In this document: positions 17,592 to 25,956 of the stretch, in pieces
Position numbering within the stretch: position 1 is the first letter of the stretch
Layout: each line of letters opens with the position of its first letter
Source: Gammaproteobacteria bacterium
GTDB taxonomy: Bacteria; Pseudomonadota; Gammaproteobacteria; Eutrophobiales; Eutrophobiaceae
Direction: 5' to 3'
Length of the DNA: 64,000 nt
NCBI GenBank assembly: GCA_030829985.1
Contig: JAURNW010000019.1
Coordinates: 25,279 to 89,278, forward strand
Program-made: the position numbers and the translations under genes
Notes under the pieces: generated by a model
The model's input: only the letters and a program-made list of their open reading frames with translations
Database searches by the model: none
What the model was told of the DNA's origin: nothing

Positions 17592-17628
17592 ATTGTCCTG
17601 GACAATGTATTATATTTATATCTATATT
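17592..17628 (+). promoter_or_regulatory. Palindromic operator ATTGTCC-T-GGACAAT overlapping a promoter of the MerR gene
   Basis: Seven-base perfect arms flank one central base at 17592-17606. The right half contains TGGACA, a good -35 box (17599-17604), and TATATT lies 18 bases downstream (17623-17628), about 125 bases before the gene. The rest of the 17383-17749 gap shows nothing else I can name. A nearly identical core (GTCCAGGACAAT) overlaps a candidate -35 box upstream of the renalase-like gene near 45867, so both are likely sites of the same regulator, plausibly the adjacent MerR protein. Confidence 0.6.
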
Positions 17629-17752
17629 TAACAATAACTTATTAAATTAATAGCTATATTGACCATGCTTTACCAAGATATTTACAGAAATATTCTGACT
17701 TCTGTCTACTTTTTGTCTATCCTATTTTCAATCAAAATTATGAGGCTATGTG

Positions 17753-18751
17753 ATGTCTATAACTACACCGGCGTTAACTTCGGCAAATATTAATCAAGAC
17801 AATATGTTTAAGATTGGTGCCGTTTCACGAATTACAAACATACCTGTTGATACGTTACGAATATGGGAAAGACGATATAGTGTCGTAGTCCCATTTAGAT
17901 CAGAAAATTCTGACCGTCTCTATCAAACAGAAGACATTAATCGTTTGACTCTGTTAAAAATGCTTGTCGATAGAGGTCACTCTATTGGCAGTGTGGCTCG
18001 ATTGGAAAATGGTAAATTAATTGAGCGTCTGGAAATACATGATAAAAAAAATATAAATAATAGTGATAACAACGCTACGTATAAATCAATAAGTGTTGCA
18101 GTAATCGGCGATGTCTTACCACTGCAAATTCAGCATACACAAATTAATAATTCCAGTTTCACTTTTAGTGGATTATATCGAACAGAAGCCGATTTTTACG
18201 AAAGCAATCAGAATAGTGAACTCGATATTCTAGTCCTTGAATACCCGGCTATCCAGGGAGATCATATTGAAAACATAAGCACTCTGTTTAAAAAGTCCGG
18301 TGCAAAAAAGCTGGTATTGATCTACGGCTTCACTAATAGTGCTGCGAAAGCACTATTAAATAAAACAAACTATTTGTATCTGCATGCACCGGTCACTGTT
18401 GATCATCTTCAATCTGAATTATTGCATATAATCAAAAACGATAATTTGATTAAAACACCATCCAACCGTTTTGAACTTGATGGTAAAGCACCGCTTAGAA
18501 CCTACTCGAATAATCAGCTGATTAAATTATCATCAGCTTCAGCTACGATTAAATGTGAATGCCCACAGCATCTTTCAAGCATGATTTTAAAGTTAATCCA
18601 ATTCGAGGTGTACAGTGCAGAATGTATTGAGCGATATAAAAAAGACGCTGAATTACATGCACTACTCGGAAACCTGACAGGTCATGCAAGATCAATCATG
18701 GAGCAGGCACTGACAAAAGTAATAGAAGCTGAAGGAATCTCGATAAAATAA
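17753..18751 (+). CDS. MerR-type transcriptional regulator, LitR/CarH-like but without a cobalamin site
   Basis: Residues 18-85 form a MerR DNA-binding domain (IGAVSRITNIPVDTLRIWER). The middle (about 113-225) looks like the Rossmann-type cobalamin-binding domain of CarH/LitR regulators, but the B12 motif DxHxxG is missing and the strands are diverged. The C-terminus has CECPQHL followed by FEVYSAECIERY and GHARSIMEQAL, typical of the MerR regulators found beside photolyase and lipocalin genes. Start is the ATG at 17753 with GAGG seven bases before it. It probably controls its neighbours and itself through the palindrome at 17592. Ligand or signal is unknown. Confidence 0.82.
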   Translation: MSITTPALTSANINQDNMFKIGAVSRITNIPVDTLRIWERRYSVVVPFRSENSDRLYQTEDINRLTLLKMLVDRGHSIGSVARLENGKLIERLEIHDKKNINNSDNNATYKSISVAVIGDVLPLQIQHTQINNSSFTFSGLYRTEADFYESNQNSELDILVLEYPAIQGDHIENISTLFKKSGAKKLVLIYGFTNSAAKALLNKTNYLYLHAPVTVDHLQSELLHIIKNDNLIKTPSNRFELDGKAPLRTYSNNQLIKLSSASATIKCECPQHLSSMILKLIQFEVYSAECIERYKKDAELHALLGNLTGHARSIMEQALTKVIEAEGISIK

Positions 18752-18774
18752 TCTTGATAGCAGGATAATCTTTT

Positions 18775-19695
18775 ATGCATTTCTATAAACAAGCCATAAC
18801 ACTAATAGCGGGTTTACTTATCGCGACTGGTAATAGTATTGCAGATGAAGATTTTATGCCGTTTCAACCACCGGGCAGGTTCATCAATCTGGGCATGCAT
18901 GTGATGTATATAGAGTGTCTCGGAAATAAAGCACCAACGGTGTTAATCGATGTTGGACTGGCCGATTCTTCTGCTAACTGGTACAAAGTAGCAAAACGTC
19001 TTTCTAAAGATGTACGCACATGTGTGTATGATCGTGCAGGATACGGCTGGAGTGATCCTGGTCCTGGTGATAGAACAACTGCACAAATTGTGCATGAATT
19101 AAATATGTTATTTGAGTTCGCAGAGATTCCCGGGCCCTATGTCATGGCTGGACATTCCTTTGGTGGTTTTACAGCCCGTTACTTCGCAAGTATGTATCCA
19201 AATAAAACAGTAGGCGTGGTATTAATTGATTCTTCTCACCCTGATCAAATCTATCGCCTTGCAGAACTGGATAAAGCAGAAAACAAACCGCCTTTAAAAG
19301 TATCCCGCAGGGAACCACCACCAGGCTACATGAATGAGTTTGAGAAACGGTGGTATTTTTTAAACTCCAGCCGCAAGGCAACATTTGCACAAATGAATGA
19401 ATTGAAGGGCTTTAAGAAAAGCGCTGAGCAAGTTAAATATGCAAAAGCATTTCCTGATGTTCCACTGGCAGTACTCACCAGAGGTAAAGATCTATTACCT
19501 GTAATTCATGGTATTAATCTTGAACAGGAGTGGCGCGACATGCAAAAAGAATTACTCAAGCTCAGCAAAAAGAGCTGGCAGATTATTGTTGAAGGTAGTG
19601 GCCATAATATTTATAAAGATGCACCTGAGGCAGTAATAGACAACGTATTAAGAGTTGTTGAAATAGCAAGAAATAATTACATTATTTCTGATTAG
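18775..19695 (+). CDS. Exported alpha/beta hydrolase
   Basis: A signal peptide (to about residue 23, ending NSIAD) precedes an alpha/beta hydrolase fold. The nucleophile elbow is GHSFGG with Ser128; DRAGYGWSDPG is the oxyanion-side motif and the catalytic His is in GSGHNIY near the C-terminus. It should act in the periplasm on an ester or similar bond; substrate unknown. It begins 23 bases after the MerR gene and is probably in the same transcript. Its 3' end overlaps the convergent lipocalin gene by 14 bases. Confidence 0.87.
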   Translation: MHFYKQAITLIAGLLIATGNSIADEDFMPFQPPGRFINLGMHVMYIECLGNKAPTVLIDVGLADSSANWYKVAKRLSKDVRTCVYDRAGYGWSDPGPGDRTTAQIVHELNMLFEFAEIPGPYVMAGHSFGGFTARYFASMYPNKTVGVVLIDSSHPDQIYRLAELDKAENKPPLKVSRREPPPGYMNEFEKRWYFLNSSRKATFAQMNELKGFKKSAEQVKYAKAFPDVPLAVLTRGKDLLPVIHGINLEQEWRDMQKELLKLSKKSWQIIVEGSGHNIYKDAPEAVIDNVLRVVEIARNNYIISD

Positions 19696-20233
19696 GAAAT
19701 ATCAATTTATCAGTATCAAACCCAAGTTGTTCTGCCTTATTTATAAATTGATCTAATACTGTTTTATCCACCTCTGGTGTTCTTGCTAACAACCAGAGAT
19801 AGGACGTGTTATTACCTGACACAAATGAATATTGATAATTTTCTTTATCAAGATCAAAAATAATGTATGAACCATAGAAGGGACCAAAAAAGGAAACTTT
19901 GAAATAACCTTCAGTATTAGATCGGACGAAATACGCCTTTCCTTCTGCCTCCTGCGAATCGTTATCTTCTATGGAATAACCTCTGTTGATAACCCTGACG
20001 CCACCGTCTTCACGCATGGAATATTCGGCACTGACCTTGTCCAGACCACGTTCAAAAGAATGATCAAGGCGTGCAATTTCATACCATTTACCAAGATACT
20101 TGTTTAATTCAAATCCCTGGACCGGGTTGACGTCTTTCGGTAAGCCTGTACATGCATTCAATCCTAATCCAAAAACCAGAACAGGAATTAAGCGCAGTAT
20201 AGTTATAGTCTTGATGATCTTTTGTTTTCTCAT
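19682..20233 (-). CDS. blc: Lipocalin-family outer-membrane lipoprotein (Blc-like)
   Basis: A lipoprotein signal with lipobox LNAC (C28) is followed by the lipocalin GxW motif (YLGKWYEIARLDHSFERG). Blc proteins bind fatty acids or lysophospholipids at the outer membrane and respond to envelope stress. The 183-residue length is normal. Its place beside the MerR-type regulator and the cupin gene matches the accessory set often seen with light or singlet-oxygen regulators, suggesting a role in handling damaged lipids. The gene is convergent with the hydrolase. Confidence 0.92.
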   Translation of the reverse strand: MRKQKIIKTITILRLIPVLVFGLGLNACTGLPKDVNPVQGFELNKYLGKWYEIARLDHSFERGLDKVSAEYSMREDGGVRVINRGYSIEDNDSQEAEGKAYFVRSNTEGYFKVSFFGPFYGSYIIFDLDKENYQYSFVSGNNTSYLWLLARTPEVDKTVLDQFINKAEQLGFDTDKLIFPNQK

Positions 20234-20336
20234 TAGCAGTACTATTACCCTATGTAATTAAATAACCTGAGTATATTAGCAAAAAACCCTGATATCATTT
20301 GCCAAATTAAATCATTAATTAAGTGAGGTGAAGGAC

Positions 20337-20663
20337 ATGTCGAAAATGCAATGGACCCAACTAAAAGATGCACCTATAAATGAATTATTTCCTGGCATCC
20401 GTATGCAAACATTAATGGAAGATGAAACTGGTATAAAAGCAATGCTGGTGGAATTTGATCCGGGTTCCTGTTGGGAAGGTGGTGATGACGTTCACGAATC
20501 AAGCTCAGAGGAAGTCTATGTTGCTTCAGGAGTCTTTAGTGATGGTGAGCGTGAATATCCAAAAGGCACCTATATTCATATGCCAAAAGGTTCAGCGCAT
20601 ATGCCACAATCTAATAAAGGTTGCACCGTATTTGTTTTCTATCCTGAAGGCAGGCCTTTATAA
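20337..20663 (+). CDS. Cupin-domain protein (ChrR-like cupin)
   Basis: The protein of 108 residues has a single cupin barrel: motif 1 around GGDDVHESSSEEVYVASG and motif 2 around YPKGTYIHMPKGSAH. It resembles the C-terminal cupin of ChrR anti-sigma factors, which binds zinc, but lacks the sigma-binding domain. A GTG at 20328 is in frame, but GAGG eight bases before the ATG at 20337 supports the shorter form. Function is unknown; the neighbourhood suggests oxidative stress. Confidence 0.82.
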   Translation: MSKMQWTQLKDAPINELFPGIRMQTLMEDETGIKAMLVEFDPGSCWEGGDDVHESSSEEVYVASGVFSDGEREYPKGTYIHMPKGSAHMPQSNKGCTVFVFYPEGRPL

Positions 20664-20669
20664 ACAACT

Positions 20670-20954
20670 TCACTTATCTAGTTTGTGTGGATTACGATTT
20701 GGGCAGTTCTTGTCACTACAGCGATCTGGAATAGTCTTGGTCCCTTCAACTATCCATGCATTACATTTCACCCCATCACTAATATATTTGCATTTTTTTC
20801 CGGTCGGTCGTGTCTCCACATAAAAACTACACCCCGTTGCTGAGCACTGATAAATGGGACCAAAACGTCCGTGAGTTGGTTCGAGTGTTCCCTTGCGGCA
20901 TGCTGAACATCTGATGCCGGTTGGTCTTAAATCTTCTAACTTGTATTTTATCAA
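20670..20954 (-). CDS. Stand-alone protein with two topoisomerase-type C4 zinc fingers
   Basis: Eight cysteines form two fingers: C16/C19/C37/C42 and C55/C64/C79/C84. The first has the CxxC-GTLEPTHGRFGPIYQCS pattern of the C-terminal zinc ribbons of topoisomerase I. No catalytic domain is present, so it probably binds single-stranded DNA or a partner. The only initiation codon in frame is TTG at 20954 (or ATT one codon earlier) directly after an in-frame TGA, with AAGGG at suitable distance. It converges on the cupin gene, with six bases between. Confidence 0.7.
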   Translation of the reverse strand: MIKYKLEDLRPTGIRCSACRKGTLEPTHGRFGPIYQCSATGCSFYVETRPTGKKCKYISDGVKCNAWIVEGTKTIPDRCSDKNCPNRNPHKLDK

Positions 20955-20997
20955 AATTCATTGCCCTTAAGCCTCAATTGTATCTGCTTATATTTTT

Positions 20998-21609
20998 TTA
21001 TTTCACTGTCCAAAGATGCTCAACGAGCAGTTTTTCTTTTTCATAAATTTTCCCGTTAAACCTGTCCCCGGCATTCACCGGACCAACGCCTTTGGGTGTT
21101 CCACACATCAACAAATCACCATCTTCAAAAGAAAGAAACGTTTTAGCTTCTTTGAGTAATTCATCTGGCTGATTCAACATCATGTCACAACCACCGCTCT
21201 GAACCAGATTGTCATTTATCGTTAACTCCATTCTCAGAGCACTTAGCTCGCCGTGAAAAGGAACAAACGCACTAAAAACAGCAGAATTATCAAACGATTT
21301 TGCCCGTTCCCAAGGCAGACCTTCAGATTTCAATTTAGTCTGTAATTCCCTTCTGGTTAGATCTATCCCAAATCCAACACCGCTCAATTCATTATTACGA
21401 ATCAGGAAGCTTATTTCTCCTTCATAATGAACAAGCTCGGACTCTCTGGAATAGATCTCATTCGAAATAGATGAGTTTGGTTTTATAAAAAAAACCGCCT
21501 GATCTGATATTTCATTATTGAGTTCTTTTATATGATCAGTAAAGTTTCTACCTGCACATACAACTTTTGATGGATTGATAGATTGACCATCAAATATAAC
21601 TGACTTCAT
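20998..21609 (-). CDS. Fumarylacetoacetate hydrolase (FAH) family protein
   Basis: The sequence has the FAH-family marks: VVCAGRNFTDH, FFIKPNSSI, the metal-binding HYEGEISFLI (E-x-E), GFGIDLTRRE and FLSFEDGDLLMCGTPKGVG. At 203 residues it belongs to the short class that includes acylpyruvases and 2-keto-pentenoate hydratases; these are Mg2+-dependent and cleave C-C bonds or decarboxylate oxaloacetate. It follows the Sel1 gene by two bases and is likely co-transcribed with it. The precise substrate cannot be read from the sequence. Confidence 0.88.
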   Translation of the reverse strand: MKSVIFDGQSINPSKVVCAGRNFTDHIKELNNEISDQAVFFIKPNSSISNEIYSRESELVHYEGEISFLIRNNELSGVGFGIDLTRRELQTKLKSEGLPWERAKSFDNSAVFSAFVPFHGELSALRMELTINDNLVQSGGCDMMLNQPDELLKEAKTFLSFEDGDLLMCGTPKGVGPVNAGDRFNGKIYEKEKLLVEHLWTVK

Positions 21610-21611
21610 GT

Positions 21612-22160
21612 TTACTGACTTTTTTCAGGACTATAGGCAACGACATACTCAGCGCCCAGTTCTTTAGCCGCAATTAAATCGGCGGCTGAAAGATAGGAAT
21701 CCATCTGCTGCATAATATTGATGACATCTTCGGAAAAACCAGGGTGGCTGGTCATAACAACAGTCAACCAGGCATAACCTTCTATTGGATTTTTATATTC
21801 CGGTGGAGCTAATCCAATAAGAAACATGGCGTAATCTGCCTGTGCTGCAGGATATTTTTGTTTTGCTGCGGCAGCGAATAATTCTGCCGTTTTAGTGAAG
21901 TCCTGTTTCACCCAAGTGCCTGTAGCATACATCAATCCTAGCCGATATTGTGCAGCAGGATAATTATTAACAATTGCTTTCTCATACCAGTAAACAGCCT
22001 TTGCCGGATCAACGGGATTACCTTGACCTCGTTCATAGCTGAATCCCATTAAATATTGTGACTCCGGATTACCCGCGTTAGCATCAGATTCGAGATCTTC
22101 AGGAACAGCATAAGCTGATGTAGTGAGAACAATAAATAATGCGAGTATTTGTTTAATCAT
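21612..22160 (-). CDS. Periplasmic Sel1-repeat protein
   Basis: A signal peptide (MIKQILALFIVLTTSAYA) is followed by three Sel1-type repeats of about 36 residues (for example NPESQYLMGFSYERGQGNPV and AAQYRLGLMYATGTWVKQD). Such TPR-like solenoids mediate protein contacts in the envelope. The protein has 182 residues. It sits directly before the FAH gene, an arrangement that gives no clear functional hint. Confidence 0.85.
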   Translation of the reverse strand: MIKQILALFIVLTTSAYAVPEDLESDANAGNPESQYLMGFSYERGQGNPVDPAKAVYWYEKAIVNNYPAAQYRLGLMYATGTWVKQDFTKTAELFAAAAKQKYPAAQADYAMFLIGLAPPEYKNPIEGYAWLTVVMTSHPGFSEDVINIMQQMDSYLSAADLIAAKELGAEYVVAYSPEKSQ

Positions 22161-22236
22161 GATGTTTCCTTAAATTCATTCGTTTATTGACCAGTGTAAA
22201 AGTATAAGTTCCACCAAAACGTATTGAGTTGAGTAG

Positions 22237-22674
22237 TTAATTAATTTTTTTATTATCTTCTTCCGTCTTGGTATCCTTTTTATAATTTGTATCCTGACGT
22301 TTTAGATTAACGGCGTGTTTCTGTTGATAAATATCAAACACCTTTTCAGCATTAAGCCCGGCACACATCATGGCAGACACAAGAAAATGTAAAACATCGA
22401 TTAATTCAACCCGAATGTTCTGCATGTCTATCTCATCCTTGCTCCACCACTTCCATAGTAATTCTTCATCCAGTTCAATCAATTCTTCTTTCATTGCCTT
22501 TGAATAGTTCATGAGCCATTCATTCGGCAGATCATTGACGCTCAACTTATTCTCGGCAGCAGCCATTATGATCGACTGCATATTCAGATCCTGCCCCGAT
22601 TTATCCTTAAGTTTATTTTTACTAAAGACATAATCATTTAGTTCTGTCTGCATCTCGAAAATCTTGTCTAGCAT
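22237..22674 (-). CDS. Dimeric all-alpha dUTPase (dUTPase_2 / MazG-like)
   Basis: This 145-residue protein carries the all-alpha NTP pyrophosphatase signatures: KEELIELDEELLWKWW (ExxE pair) and RVELIDVLHFLVSAMMCAG (ExxD pair) for Mg2+ binding. Relatives hydrolyse dUTP and dUDP and prevent uracil incorporation. A GTG at 22686 is possible, but it lies inside the GGAG Shine-Dalgarno six bases before the ATG at 22674, so the ATG is the start. An inverted repeat GGACA-N5-TGTCC lies 33 bases upstream at 22707-22721. Confidence 0.85.
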   Translation of the reverse strand: MLDKIFEMQTELNDYVFSKNKLKDKSGQDLNMQSIIMAAAENKLSVNDLPNEWLMNYSKAMKEELIELDEELLWKWWSKDEIDMQNIRVELIDVLHFLVSAMMCAGLNAEKVFDIYQQKHAVNLKRQDTNYKKDTKTEEDNKKIN

Positions 22675-22824
22675 GTCTGACTCCACGTCTACTCTATGAG
22701 GAAAAAGGACACTAACTGTCCATTATTAATTTTTCGCTAACTTACCATGATTAAGCTCTATGACAAATCCTGTCGCAATCCAATGAATACTATATAATCG
22801 CGCTTTTTCAAGTGCTGGTGTGCA

Positions 22825-24738
22825 ATGGCTTTAATCACTTTTGGTGACGTTTCTCTCGAATTCGGCGATCAACTCATCCTCAACAATGTCAGTATGGCAG
22901 TGGAATCGGGCGAGCGCGTCTGTCTGATAGGGCGTAACGGCGCCGGTAAATCGACCTTGATCAATATTATTGCTGAAAAGATTGAAGCGGATAGCGGTGA
23001 AATCATTAAACAATCCCATCTCCGAGTAAGTCAGTTAGAGCAAGCCCTGCCACAGACACGGGATATTCTGGTACGTGACTATGTGGCTGAAGGACTCAGC
23101 CATTTACAACAACTACTCAAAGAGTACGAAGACCTCTCACATCAATATGATGATACCAATCCAGCCAACTTACGCGAACTGCAAGACCTGCAACAGCAGA
23201 TCGAGGCCGAGGGTGGCTGGAATATCGATCAACGTGTCGAAACCGTTATATCCGATCTAAATTTACCAGCTGAATTAAAACTCACTCAATTATCAGGTGG
23301 CTGGCGACGCCGGGTCGCGCTCGGTAAGGCTCTTGTGAGTAACCCGCAATTATTATTACTCGATGAACCGACCAACCATCTTGATCTCAGTACTATCCAG
23401 TGGTTGGAAAATCGTGTGCTGAATTTTAATGGTGCCGTCATCTTTATTACACATGACCGCGCCTTCTTGCAAAAATTGGCAACACGCATCATTGAACTGG
23501 ATCGCGGCAATCTTTCCAGTTGGCCAGGAACCTATCAAGATTATCTGGTGAACAAGGAAAAGGCACTGGAAGAAGAAGCGAAAGCAAACGCTTTGTTCGA
23601 CAAGAAAGTAGGCGAAGAAGAAGTCTGGATTAGACAAGGCATCAAAGCACGACGAACACGTAATGAAGGTCGCGTACGTTCTCTGGAAGGAATGCGAGCA
23701 GAAGTTGCTAAGCGCTTAAAACCGCAAAATAAAGCGCGTATTCATATTGAAGAAGCGGAACAATCCGGGCGCAAGGTAATTGAAGCACATAAAATTTGTC
23801 ATAGTTATGGTGAACAACCGCTGATAGACAAATTATCGTTAAAGGTCATGCGTGGTGATCGTATTGGTCTGGTCGGTAATAACGGTGTTGGTAAAAGTAC
23901 CTTATTAAAAATCATGCTAGGTGAGCTTGAGCCAAATTCTGGCACAGTCAAGATTGGAACTAATCTGGAGATAGCCTACTTCGATCAATTACGTCGCAAC
24001 CTTGATCCGGAAAAAACAATCGCTCAGATCGTAGGCGATGGTGGTGACTATATAAAACTGAATGGCAAGGAACGTCATGTCATCGGCTATTTGCGTGGCT
24101 TTTTGTTTTCTGCCAAACGCGCTATGACCAAGATAAAGGTTTTATCCGGTGGTGAAAAAAACCGTGTCATCCTGGCAAAGCTATTAACCCGTCCGAGCAA
24201 TCTGTTAGTACTGGATGAACCGACCAATGACCTTGATGTAGAAACACTGGAAGTACTGGAAGACCGACTCATGGAATACAAGGGCACACTAATCATCGTG
24301 ACGCATGATCGCGAATTTCTGGATAATGTTGTCAGCAGTATTTTGGTATTTGAAGACTCCGGTAATATTCAAAACTACGCCGGTGGTTTTAGTGATTGGC
24401 ATAGACACGGTAAGCACCTTGCCGAAATGGATAACCCGATATCTGCAAAGAGTAAAAAGAATAAGCCTGATGATGCCGTTAACAAAGGCAAGAGTAATAA
24501 AAATCTGAGTTATAAATTTAAGTTAGAGCTGGAAAAATTACCCGAAAAGATCGCAACACTTGAACAAATGATTACAAAACTGGAAGAACAAACCAGTGAT
24601 GATGACTTTTATGCCAAACCATACACGGAACAGCAACCGATACTTGATGATCTGCGAGATCAACAGGATGCATTAGATAAAGCTATTCGTCGTTGGGATG
24701 AACTTGAAACAATGGCAAAAGAATTACAAACACATTAA
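22825..24738 (+). CDS. uup: ABC-F ATPase Uup
   Basis: The 637-residue protein has two ABC domains with Walker A GRNGAGKST and GNNGVGKST, signature LSGGWRRR and LSGGEKNR, and Walker [12 protein letters not shown] and LLVLDEPTNDL. The interdomain linker and the C-terminal coiled-coil extension (about residues 550-637) identify Uup, which binds DNA junctions and ribosomes and reduces precise excision of transposons. No membrane segments. The gene is followed two bases after its stop by the EamA transporter. Confidence 0.95.
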   Translation: MALITFGDVSLEFGDQLILNNVSMAVESGERVCLIGRNGAGKSTLINIIAEKIEADSGEIIKQSHLRVSQLEQALPQTRDILVRDYVAEGLSHLQQLLKEYEDLSHQYDDTNPANLRELQDLQQQIEAEGGWNIDQRVETVISDLNLPAELKLTQLSGGWRRRVALGKALVSNPQLLLLDEPTNHLDLSTIQWLENRVLNFNGAVIFITHDRAFLQKLATRIIELDRGNLSSWPGTYQDYLVNKEKALEEEAKANALFDKKVGEEEVWIRQGIKARRTRNEGRVRSLEGMRAEVAKRLKPQNKARIHIEEAEQSGRKVIEAHKICHSYGEQPLIDKLSLKVMRGDRIGLVGNNGVGKSTLLKIMLGELEPNSGTVKIGTNLEIAYFDQLRRNLDPEKTIAQIVGDGGDYIKLNGKERHVIGYLRGFLFSAKRAMTKIKVLSGGEKNRVILAKLLTRPSNLLVLDEPTNDLDVETLEVLEDRLMEYKGTLIIVTHDREFLDNVVSSILVFEDSGNIQNYAGGFSDWHRHGKHLAEMDNPISAKSKKNKPDDAVNKGKSNKNLSYKFKLELEKLPEKIATLEQMITKLEEQTSDDDFYAKPYTEQQPILDDLRDQQDALDKAIRRWDELETMAKELQTH

Positions 24739-24740
24739 AT

Positions 24741-25628
24741 ATGCATTTAGATAGACGCTATCTGATCCATGGTTTCTTACCGGCATTCTGCTCAGCCTGC
24801 TGTTTTGCAATCATGGCAATGTGCATCAAGATTGCCTCCTCTGAATTACCCGCCGTACAACTCGTCTTTCTACGTAGCATTATCGGACTATTCATTATTC
24901 TGCCAATTGTTTTACCGCGCGGAATTAATTTTATAAAAACACCGATCATACACCTGCATATGCTACGAGGATTCATCAGTCTTTGTGCTATGACCTGTTT
25001 CTTCTATGCCATTTCCCATGTCGGTTTATCTGAATCAACCTTACTTAATGCCTCGTCACCTTTATTTATCGGCTTGTTAGCAATGCCTGTATTAAAAGAG
25101 AAAATAACATTTCAAAGCGCTATGGCTCTGGTCGTTGGCTTTATTGGTGTCTGCTTTATTCTAAAACCGGGCACCGACCTATTCACCTTCGCCGCCTTGA
25201 TAGGCCTATGCTCGGGATTGTTTATTGCCTGTGCAAAAATATTAGTCCGGTTTATGGCCACGACCGAACCGGTTATGCGCACCGTTTTTTACTTCAGTAT
25301 TTTCTCAACGATATATTCAAGCATACTGATGATCTGGTTTTGGCAAACGCCAACCATGTTTGATGTATCGATCATGGTGCTCGCCGCTATCTGCGCGACT
25401 GGTGGACAAACCTTATTAACTTATTCTTTTACCCATAATGAAGCCGTAACAGTCGCACCGTTTACCTACGTCACTGTGATGATGGCGACACTATTTGGTT
25501 GGGTCGGCTGGAATGAACTACCGGATATCGGTTCCAGCATTGGGGCAATATTAATTATTGGTTCCTGTTTATCTCTGACAATACAGGGCAAGCTACCTAA
25601 TCCGTGGAAACAAAAACCGCCTGTATAG
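24741..25628 (+). CDS. EamA/DMT-family inner-membrane transporter
   Basis: About ten hydrophobic segments in two EamA repeats are visible in 295 residues, beginning FLPAFCSACCFAIMAMCIKI. The motif FLRSIIGLFIILPI and the repeat-2 MRTVFYFSIFS are typical. Members export amino acids, metabolites or drugs; the substrate is unknown. It follows uup by two bases and probably shares its transcript. Confidence 0.9.
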   Translation: MHLDRRYLIHGFLPAFCSACCFAIMAMCIKIASSELPAVQLVFLRSIIGLFIILPIVLPRGINFIKTPIIHLHMLRGFISLCAMTCFFYAISHVGLSESTLLNASSPLFIGLLAMPVLKEKITFQSAMALVVGFIGVCFILKPGTDLFTFAALIGLCSGLFIACAKILVRFMATTEPVMRTVFYFSIFSTIYSSILMIWFWQTPTMFDVSIMVLAAICATGGQTLLTYSFTHNEAVTVAPFTYVTVMMATLFGWVGWNELPDIGSSIGAILIIGSCLSLTIQGKLPNPWKQKPPV

Positions 25629-25956
25629 CTAATAAGATCCAGAGGTTAGCCAATCCTTTGTATATTTCATAACGATTAGTATAAGGGGCGGTAAAAGGCG
25701 ATAGCCTTTTGTCCATCCAGTGAGCGGAAGTGAACGGCTTAATTCGCTTGTTAGCGCAAATACCTTTCTTACAAACATAAATGGTTCATACTTTTTTAAC
25801 GAATTCCGATTTTAGTTTCATTGCACCTACTCCATCAATCTTGCAGTCTATTGTGCCATGTAGTGGTCAAGTAATATTGGCCACAGTATTGTATTCAATC
25901 CAGTATTTCTTCTCTGCTATATTGGGTGCCTGCTTTTATTCATATTTTTTATGAAG
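25629..25956. other. Gap of 328 bases with one hairpin
   Basis: A perfect hairpin AAAAGGC-GATA-GCCTTTT lies at 25693-25710, about 65 bases after the EamA gene; it may end transcription from uup-eamA, though its T run is short. The rest of the gap shows no gene or repeat that I can support. Confidence 0.5.

Noticed and set aside
22707..22721. GGACA-N5-TGTCC as a third site of the MerR regulator
   Set aside because: The half-sites are turned outward compared with GTCC-W-GGAC and the spacing differs; likely chance.
25693..25740. An integron attC-like or REP element
   Set aside because: The hairpin AAAAGGC-GATA-GCCTTTT lacks attC core sites and is not repeated in the intergenic parts of the window; the similar AAAAGGCGATAGCCT near 51400 lies inside the SulP coding sequence.
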